Of a stretch of 64,000 nt of DNA, positions 56,736-64,000 are shown piece by piece (position 1 is the first letter of the stretch; every line of letters starts with the position of its first letter). This DNA is from Streptomyces sp. SAJ15 (GTDB lineage: Bacteria > Actinomycetota > Actinomycetes > Streptomycetales > Streptomycetaceae): assembly GCF_007595705.1 (NCBI RefSeq), contig NZ_NISY01000020.1, positions 1-64,000 on the forward strand, in the 5' to 3' direction. The translations under genes and the position numbers were made by a program. Below the pieces are notes generated by a model. The model did not search any database. It saw only the letters and a list, made by a program, of their open reading frames with translations, and was not told the DNA's origin.

Positions 56736-57596
56736 ATGGGCAGTGAGCTGGACGGGGGCCCGGAGGCGGGGGCGGCCCGGCTGCAGAAGTTGTTCGAGGG
56801 GCACCGGCTGACGCCGACGCAGCGCCGCATCGCGCACTGCATGGTGCGCCGGGCGGCCGACGCGCCCTTCCTCTCCAGCGTGGAGCTGGCCGAGCTGGCC
56901 GGGGTGAGCCAGCCCTCGGTGACCCGGTTCGCGGTCGCGCTGGGCTTCGACGGCTACCCGGCGCTGCGCAAGTACTTGCGTGAGGTCGCCCCCGCCGGGG
57001 TGGAGCCGGGCGGCTCGGACTCGTACAACGAGTACCAGCAGGCGGTGCAGTCGGAGATCGACAACCTGCGCCACCTGGCCTCGCTGCTGGCCGACCCCAC
57101 GCCGGTGGACCGGGCCGGCCGGCTGCTCGCCGCCTCCCGCCCGCTGCCGGTGCTCGGGCTGCGCGCGGCGTCCGCCCAGGCCCGCGGCTTCGCTTACTTC
57201 GCCCGCAAGGTCCACCCGGACGTCCGGCTGCTCGACGAGGGCGGCACCATGCTCGCGGACCGCATCGACGCCGCGGTCCGCGCGGGCGCCACCGCGCTGC
57301 TGTGCTTCGCGCTGCCGCGCCACCCGCGCGAGGTCGTCGAGGCCCTGGAGTACGCGCGGGGAGCGGGGCTGACGGTGGTCACCGTGGCCGACAGCGCCTT
57401 CGCCCCGGTGGCCCGGCACAGCGACCTGCTGCTGCCGGCCGCGGTCGGCACCGGCCTGGCCTTCGACACCGCCTGCGCGCCCATGCTGCTCGGCCGGGTG
57501 CTGCTGGAGGCGATGTGCGACGCGCTCCCGGACGCCCAGGCCCGGCTGGAGGAGTTCGACACCAAGGCCGCGGCGCGCGGGCTGTTCGCCGACTGA
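56736..57596 (+). CDS. MurR/RpiR-family transcriptional regulator (HTH and SIS domains)
   Basis: A 286-residue regulator. The N-terminal HTH_6 (LTPTQRRIAHCMVRRAADAPFLSSVELAELAGVSQPSVTRFAVALGFDGYPALRKYL) binds DNA; the C-terminal SIS domain (about 125-260) binds sugar-phosphates or related ligands (LGLRAASAQARGFAYFARK, ALPRHPREVVEALEYARGAG). RpiR proteins can repress or activate sugar, amino-sugar and amino-acid catabolism. GGGAGG precedes ATG 56736. Convergent with a decarboxylase-like gene, and about 1.6 kb from hutU, so a link with histidine use is possible but not shown. Confidence 0.92.
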   Translation: MGSELDGGPEAGAARLQKLFEGHRLTPTQRRIAHCMVRRAADAPFLSSVELAELAGVSQPSVTRFAVALGFDGYPALRKYLREVAPAGVEPGGSDSYNEYQQAVQSEIDNLRHLASLLADPTPVDRAGRLLAASRPLPVLGLRAASAQARGFAYFARKVHPDVRLLDEGGTMLADRIDAAVRAGATALLCFALPRHPREVVEALEYARGAGLTVVTVADSAFAPVARHSDLLLPAAVGTGLAFDTACAPMLLGRVLLEAMCDALPDAQARLEEFDTKAAARGLFAD

Positions 57597-57760
57597 CGCG
57601 CGCGGACCGGCCGGGTACCGAAAGCGCCCCGTCCGGCGCCCTCCGGCCCCACGCCCTCCTGGACCGCCCCGGCCCCTCCCGCCCCCGCCGGCCCCGCCCC
57701 GCCCCCTCCAGGCCCGTCCGCACGCCCTCCCGGCCTCCAGCCCTCCGCACGGGGCGCCGG
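57597..57760. other. convergent gene-free spacer
   Basis: A short C-rich spacer (CCCGCCCC-type) between the RpiR and decarboxylase stops. No hairpin of note was found. Confidence 0.4.
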
Positions 57761-59095
57761 TCACAGGCCCGACAGGGCCTCCGCGTGGGCGCCGCCGCTT
57801 TCGGTGACGATCTCGGCGATCGTCTGCGGGCTCCGTACGGTGGCGAAGCGCACGGTGGCGTCTTCCTCGATCGTGAAGCCGTAGACGCCGGGTCGCGGCA
57901 GGCTGTTGTACGCGTAGTGGTTGGAGAAGTAGTAGGCGCCGGTGTCGAGCAGCGCCGTCAGGTCGCCCGCCGCGAGCGGGGGCAGTGGGCGGGCTGTCGC
58001 GACCAGGTCGCCGGCGAAGCAGCAGGGTCCGGCGACGTCCTGCACCACCGGGCCGTCGGGGCCGGCGGCCTTGGGGTGGCCGTGCGGGTCGTAGGCGGAG
58101 ATCCGCAGCGGCCAGGTCTCGGGGGCGAAGACGGTGCGCACGGCCAGTTGCGCGCCGGCGTGGGTGACCGCGATCGGGCGGCCGCCGGCGGTCTTGGTGT
58201 ACTCCACGCGCGCCAGCACGGTGCCCGACTTGGCCAGCAGCGACCGGCCGAACTCGGTGACGAGGTGGTAGTCGCCGGAGAACAGCCCGGGGGCGGCGGC
58301 GCGCAGCGCTCGGGCGTAGGCCGCGAAGGTGGGGGTGGTCTCGTCGGAGGCGAAGTTGACGGGGAGTCCGCCGCCGATGTCGAGTGTGTCGATCTGCCGT
58401 CGTCCGGCCGCCCGGTTGACCTCCTCGGCCAGCTCGTACGCCTCCCGGACGCCGGCCGCCATCAGCTCCAGCGGACAGCCCTGCGAGCCGACATGGGCAT
58501 GCAGCCGGGTCAGCCAGGGGCGGTCCAGGAAGGCCCGTACGGTGGCCTCCCGCGCGCCCGGGTCGCGCAGCGGGACGCCGAACTTGGCGGTGGCGGTGGC
58601 GGTGCTGAGCGCGTCGATGACGCCGCCGCCGACCTGGGGGTTGACCCGTAGGCCCAGCGGGGAGTCGCCGCGCACCCGCTGGCGCAGCCCGTCGAGTCGG
58701 GCCAGCTCGGCGAAGGAGTCCGCGTTGACGGCGACGCCCAGGGTGAGCGCCTCGCGCAGCTCGGTGGGGGTCTTGGCGGGCGAGTCGAGGACGATGCGGT
58801 CCGCGGGCACCCCGGCCGCCCGGGCCAGCGCCAGCTCGCCGGGGCTGGCCACCTCGCACCCCAGCCCCTCGTCCGCCAGCAGTCGCAGCACCGGCACCAG
58901 GGCGGCGGCCTTGGCCGCGAAGGCGTGCAGGACGCGCGTGCCGGGGGCGGTGACCTCGGCGAAGGCGGCGCGCAGGGCGGTGGCGGCGGCACGGATTCCG
59001 GCCACGTCCAGCAGGCCGATGACGGGCTGGTCGGGACCGATCAGCCCTTGTTCCACGGCGGCACGGACGGCGAAGTCGCGACGGGTGGTTGTCAT
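57761..59095 (-). CDS. fold-III PLP-dependent amino-acid decarboxylase (LysA/Orn-DC family)
   Basis: A 444-residue enzyme of the alanine-racemase-like fold. The PLP lysine is in LHAFAAKAAALVP (about residue 60), with LGCEVASPGELALA and LDIGGGLPVNF (phosphate-binding glycines), TEFGRSLLAKSG and GPCCFAGDLVA (the catalytic Cys-containing loop). It decarboxylates a diamino or basic amino acid; the substrate is not identifiable. It differs from the housekeeping LysA by lacking typical DAP-site residues, in my reading. ATG 59095 has GGAG close (2-nt spacing), which is weak; the TTG start (59107) is the alternative. Divergent from hutU, with about 110 bp between starts. Confidence 0.87.
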   Translation of the reverse strand: MTTTRRDFAVRAAVEQGLIGPDQPVIGLLDVAGIRAAATALRAAFAEVTAPGTRVLHAFAAKAAALVPVLRLLADEGLGCEVASPGELALARAAGVPADRIVLDSPAKTPTELREALTLGVAVNADSFAELARLDGLRQRVRGDSPLGLRVNPQVGGGVIDALSTATATAKFGVPLRDPGAREATVRAFLDRPWLTRLHAHVGSQGCPLELMAAGVREAYELAEEVNRAAGRRQIDTLDIGGGLPVNFASDETTPTFAAYARALRAAAPGLFSGDYHLVTEFGRSLLAKSGTVLARVEYTKTAGGRPIAVTHAGAQLAVRTVFAPETWPLRISAYDPHGHPKAAGPDGPVVQDVAGPCCFAGDLVATARPLPPLAAGDLTALLDTGAYYFSNHYAYNSLPRPGVYGFTIEEDATVRFATVRSPQTIAEIVTESGGAHAEALSGL

Positions 59096-59133
59096 GTCTC
59101 CAGCCAACCACCTCAGGCACGGCGGCGAAGCTG

Positions 59134-59163
59134 TTGACTAGAGGTATTCAGTGACGACAAGAT
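59134..59163 (+). promoter_or_regulatory. hutU operon promoter
   Basis: TTGACT (59134-59139) and CAAGAT (59158-59163) with an 18-bp spacer. ATTCAGT in the spacer is shared with the hutH promoter. A transcript would start near 59170, giving a normal leader and the AGGAGG ribosome site. Confidence 0.5.
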
Positions 59164-59203
59164 GTGAATATCTCGATCCAGTCAATGGCAGGAGGCGTGC
59201 TTC

Positions 59204-60870
<1,667 letters not shown>

Positions 60871-60874
<4 letters not shown>

Positions 60875-62211
60875 CCGCGCACGGTGACACGTCGCCGGGT
60901 GCGGGCGCGGGTGCGGTTGGGCCCACCCGTTCCGCCCCGCGGAACGACTGCCCACAACCGGGCGGGCACAGCGCCCCCGGAGAAGGAGCGGGGGCGGGCG
61001 GGCCGGGGAGTTCGTTCCACGAGATGTGGAAGGACCTGTTGCCTATCGGCCGCGAAGCGGCCTCGGGCGGCTACCGCCGCTTCGCCTGGACCGGGGCCGA
61101 CGTCGACTGCCGGGAGTGGTTCCGGGCGCAGGCGGAGTCCCGGGGGCTGGCGTACGAGGTGGACCGGAACGGGAACCAGTGGGCGTGGCTGGGCGACCCG
61201 GCCGCCGAGGACGCGGTGGTGACCGGCTCGCACCTGGACTCCGTGCCGGACGGCGGCGCGTTCGACGGCCCGCTGGGCGTCGTGTCCTCGTTCGCCGCGC
61301 TCGACGAGCTCCGCTCGCGCGGCGCGCGGCCGACCCGCCCGCTGGCGATCGTCAACTTCGGTGACGAGGAGGGCGCCCGGTTCGGGCTGGCCTGCGTGGG
61401 CTCCCGGCTGGCGGCCGGGCAGCTGACGCCGGAGCAGGCGCACGCGCTGCGCGACGCCGACGGCGTCGGGCTGGCAGAGGCCATGGAGCGGGCCGGGTAC
61501 GACCCGGAGGCGATCGGCCCCGACCCCGAGCGCCTCGCCCGCATCGGCGCCTTCGTCGAGCTGCACGTGGAGCAGGGCCGGGCGCTGGACCTGTCCGGGC
61601 ACCCGATCGGCATCGCGTCCGCCATCTGGCCGCACGGCCGCTGGCGGTTCGACTTCCACGGCGAGGCCAACCACGCCGGCACCACCCGGCTGGAGGACCG
61701 CCGCGACCCGATGCTGACGTACGCCAACACCGTGCTCGCCGCGCGCAAGAAGGCGCGGCTGGCCGGTGCGCTGGCCACCTTCGGCAAGGTCAGCGTGGAG
61801 CCGAACGGCGTCAACGCCATCCCCTCGCTGGTGCGCGGCTGGCTGGACTCGCGCGCCGCCGACCAGGAGACGCTGGACGCCGTCGTCGCGGAGATCGAGC
61901 GGGCGGCGGTGGAGCGCGGCGAGCGGGACGGCGTCGACGTCCGGATGACCCGGGAGTCCTTCACCCCCGTGGTGGAGTTCGGGCACGCCCTGCGCGACGA
62001 GCTGGCCGCCCTCTTGGGCGACGCACCCGTGCTCCCCACCGGCGCGGGACACGACGCGGGTATTTTGTCCGCATCGGTCCCCACGGCCATGCTGTTCGTA
62101 CGGAATCCCACCGGCGTCTCGCACTCGCCCGCGGAAACCGCCGCCGAGGACGACTGCCTCGCCGGAGTGACCGCACTCGCCGACGTACTGGAGGGCCTCG
62201 CGTGTCGCTGA
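60871..62211 (+). CDS. M20-family amidohydrolase (allantoate/N-carbamoyl amino-acid hydrolase-like)
   Basis: A 446-residue zinc amidohydrolase. The metal set is SHLDSVPDGGAFDG (His, Asp), FGDEEGARFG (Glu-Glu), ELHVEQG (His) and GVSHSPAE (His). A lid domain (GEANHAGTTRL) matches the AmaB/HyuC family. The first 50 residues are a low-complexity Gly/Pro/Ala extension not usual for the family. ATG 60871 overlaps the hutU stop (ATGA). Inside a hut operon lacking HutG, it is a candidate for hydrolysing N-formyl- or N-formimino-glutamate, although the family usually acts on carbamoyl groups. Confidence 0.9.
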
Positions 62212-63548
62212 CACCGCAGACCTACTGGGCTGAACACGCCTGGCTCGGCACCCATGTCGAGCCGGGCGTGGCCATCGAGACCGGCGCCGACGGTCGCATC
62301 ACGGCCCTGCGGACGGGGGTGCCGGCGCCGCCCGTCGGCGGCGTCACCCTCCGCGGGCTGACCCTCCCCGGCCTGGCCAACGCCCACTCGCACGCCTTCC
62401 ACCGCGCCCTGCGCGGGCTGGTGCAGATCGGCTCCGGGACCTTCTGGACCTGGCGCGAGTTCATGTACCAGTACGCCGCCCGGCTCACCCCGGACAGCTA
62501 CTTCGCCCTCGCCCGCGCCGTCTACGCGGAGATGGCGCTCGCCGGCATCACCTGCGTCGGCGAGTTCCACTACGTCCACCACGCGCCCGGCGGCACCCGG
62601 TACGCCGACCCCAACGCCATGGGCGAGGCCCTGATCGCGGCCGCCGCCGAGGCCGGCATCCGCATCACCCTGCTGGACACCGCCTACCTCTCCTCCGGCT
62701 TCGGCGCCGCGCCCTCCCCGCACCAGCTGCGCTTCAGCGACGGCACCGCCGACGCCTGGGCCGAGCGGGTCTCGGCGCTGATCCCGGCCCCGCACGCCCG
62801 GATCGGCGCGGCCATCCACTCGGTGCGGGCCGTCCCGGCGGGGCAGCTGGCCACCGTCGCCCAGTGGGCCGCCGACCGGCAGGCGCCGCTCCACGTCCAC
62901 CTCTCGGAGCAGACCGCCGAGAACGACGCCTGCCGCGAGGCGCACGGCCGCACCCCCACCGGGCTGCTGGCCGACCACGGGGCGCTCGGCCCGCGCACCA
63001 CGGCCGTGCACGCCACGCACCTCACCGACGAGGACATCGCGCTGCTGGGCTCCACCGGCACCGGCGTGTGCATGTGCCCGACCACCGAGCGCGACCTGGC
63101 CGACGGCATCGGCCCGGCCACCCGGCTGCAGGGCGCGGGCTCCCCGCTGAGCCTGGGCAGCGACAGCCACGCGGTCATCGACATCCTCGAAGAGGCCCGC
63201 GCGATGGAGCTGGACGAGCGGCTGCGCACCCGCACCCGGGGCCACTGGACCGCCGCCCAACTGCTGCGCGCGGCCACCGAGGACGGTCACGCGGCGCTCG
63301 GTTGGGACAGCGCCGGACGGATAGAGAGCGGCGCGCTCGCCGACTTCACCACGGTCCGGCTGGACTCCGTGCGCACCGCGGGCCCGCTGCCCCGGCTGGG
63401 CGCCGAGGTCGCCGTCTTCGCGGCCTCCAACGCGGACGTGCTGCACACCGTGGTCGGCGGCCGCCACATCGTCCGGGACGGGCGGCACCAGCTGGTGCCG
63501 CAGGTCCCGCTAGCCCTGTCCGAGTCCATCGCCGCGCTGCGTGAGTGA
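62202..63548 (+). CDS. hutF: formimidoylglutamate deiminase
   Basis: A 448-residue amidohydrolase-superfamily enzyme turning N-formimino-L-glutamate into N-formyl-L-glutamate and ammonia. The metal site is NAHSHAFHRAL (HxH), with AIHSVRAVP, LHVHLSEQ, VHATHLTDEDI and LGSDSHAVID giving the other ligands; the fold is a TIM barrel. GTG 62202 overlaps the amidohydrolase stop by 10 bp, so translation is coupled. Presence of HutF rather than HutG (formiminoglutamase) means the pathway runs through formylglutamate and needs a deformylase. Confidence 0.96.
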   Translation: MSLTPQTYWAEHAWLGTHVEPGVAIETGADGRITALRTGVPAPPVGGVTLRGLTLPGLANAHSHAFHRALRGLVQIGSGTFWTWREFMYQYAARLTPDSYFALARAVYAEMALAGITCVGEFHYVHHAPGGTRYADPNAMGEALIAAAAEAGIRITLLDTAYLSSGFGAAPSPHQLRFSDGTADAWAERVSALIPAPHARIGAAIHSVRAVPAGQLATVAQWAADRQAPLHVHLSEQTAENDACREAHGRTPTGLLADHGALGPRTTAVHATHLTDEDIALLGSTGTGVCMCPTTERDLADGIGPATRLQGAGSPLSLGSDSHAVIDILEEARAMELDERLRTRTRGHWTAAQLLRAATEDGHAALGWDSAGRIESGALADFTTVRLDSVRTAGPLPRLGAEVAVFAASNADVLHTVVGGRHIVRDGRHQLVPQVPLALSESIAALRE

Positions 63549-63592
63549 ACGGCCCGACGGCACCGGCCACCCGGCCGAAGGAGACCCCCGCG

Positions 63593-64000
63593 ATGAACCC
63601 CACGCCCCACCCGCACACCCACACACCCCTGGTCCAGCCCCCCGCGCCCACCGGGCCGGGCGGGGTGGACACCACCGCCATCGTCAACATCGCCGGCCTG
63701 GTCACCAACGACCCCGAGCTCGGTGAGGGCCCGCTCGGACTGCTGAAGGACGCGGCGGTCGTCATCGAGGGCGACCGCGTCGCCTGGGTCGGCCCGTCGA
63801 GCAAGGTCCCCGGCACCGACAACCGGGTCGACGCCGAGGGCCGGGCGGTCATCCCCGGCTTCGTCGACTCCCACTCCCACCTGGTCTTCGCCGGAGACCG
63901 CACCGAGGAGTTCAACGCCCGCATGACGGGCCGGAGCTACAGCGCCGGCGGCATCCGCACCACCGTCGCCGCCACCCGCGCCGCCTCCAACAACGAGCTG
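63593..64000 (+). CDS. hutI: imidazolonepropionase, N-terminal part
   Basis: The first 136 codons of HutI run off the window end. After a His/Pro-rich start (MNPTPHPHTHTPLVQ), TAIVNIAGLVTNDPELG and LLKDAAVVIEGDRVAWVG are the family N-terminal beta domain, then VIPGFVDSHSHLVFAGDR with the HxH metal pair, and GRSYSAGGIRTTVAATRAAS. It opens imidazolonepropionate to formiminoglutamate. AAGGAG at 9 nt precedes ATG 63593; it begins 44 bp after hutF, so it belongs to the same operon. It is an incomplete gene only because of the window edge. Confidence 0.95.
   Translation, partial: MNPTPHPHTHTPLVQPPAPTGPGGVDTTAIVNIAGLVTNDPELGEGPLGLLKDAAVVIEGDRVAWVGPSSKVPGTDNRVDAEGRAVIPGFVDSHSHLVFAGDRTEEFNARMTGRSYSAGGIRTTVAATRAASNNEL

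Noticed and set aside
54078..59120. A 1680-codon minus-strand frame
   Set aside because: It is antisense to the acyl-CoA ligase and RpiR genes over most of its length. Only the final 151 codons are supported as a gene.

Overview
The window is high-GC actinobacterial chromosome, almost certainly Streptomyces or a close relative. The evidence is third-position GC bias in every gene, GTG and TTG starts, a bldA-type tRNA-Leu (anticodon TAA), Rpf-like secreted proteins behind a c-di-AMP riboswitch, a CdgE-like GAF-GGDEF protein and an acyl-CoA carboxylase with an epsilon subunit. There is no rRNA, CRISPR array, insertion sequence, integrase or prophage. About 47 protein genes and one tRNA can be supported.

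0-9.9 kb is a short-chain acyl-CoA carboxylation and biotin block. It holds the start of a biotin carboxylase (minus), a small membrane protein, an ArsR regulator overlapping maf, a class B penicillin-binding protein, an unannotated 42-residue membrane protein, accE, the propionyl-CoA-type carboxyltransferase (Asp422), and divergent birA. A class III adenylate cyclase and an enoyl-CoA hydratase follow. 10-23 kb holds a GAF-GGDEF protein, hutH, two small proteins, a lipoprotein L,D-transpeptidase, a large secreted subtilase with a TTA codon, a DUF2079 membrane protein, an HNH nuclease lipoprotein and a two-repeat membrane-anchored protein.

23-28 kb carries the most unusual set: a DNA N6-methylase-like protein (HTH, methylase core with HPPF in place of NPPF, HsdS-like tail), a Pro/Gln-rich membrane protein, and a Ser/Thr kinase with a helical repeat tail. 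28-41 kb is core Streptomyces: SurA-like lipoprotein, mazG, P450, two Rpf proteins (the second behind a ydaO-type riboswitch), eno, divIC, a DUF501 protein, ppx, type II NADH dehydrogenase and a cyclopropane-synthase-like methyltransferase. 41-54.5 kb has a MacB/FtsX-type ABC exporter, bldA, a Bax inhibitor-1 protein, small conserved proteins, a thiolase, a repeat-rich 950-bp gap, an SGNH hydrolase and cystathionine beta-synthase. 54.5-64 kb has a malonyl-CoA-synthetase-like enzyme, an RpiR regulator, a fold-III PLP decarboxylase, and the operon hutU - M20 amidohydrolase - hutF - hutI (cut by the window end).

Themes: (1) Histidine catabolism is split. hutH lies 47 kb from hutU-hutF-hutI, and an M20 amidohydrolase sits where a formylglutamate deformylase would be expected. 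(2) Many genes lack a Shine-Dalgarno sequence and have a TAnnnT -10 box 6-8 nt before the start codon, indicating leaderless mRNAs. (3) Developmental control is prominent: bldA and a TTA-containing protease gene share the window, along with signalling genes or elements for cAMP, c-di-GMP and c-di-AMP. (4) Several intergenic regions hold long palindromes and degenerate repeats. References to S. coelicolor gene order are from memory and were not checked.
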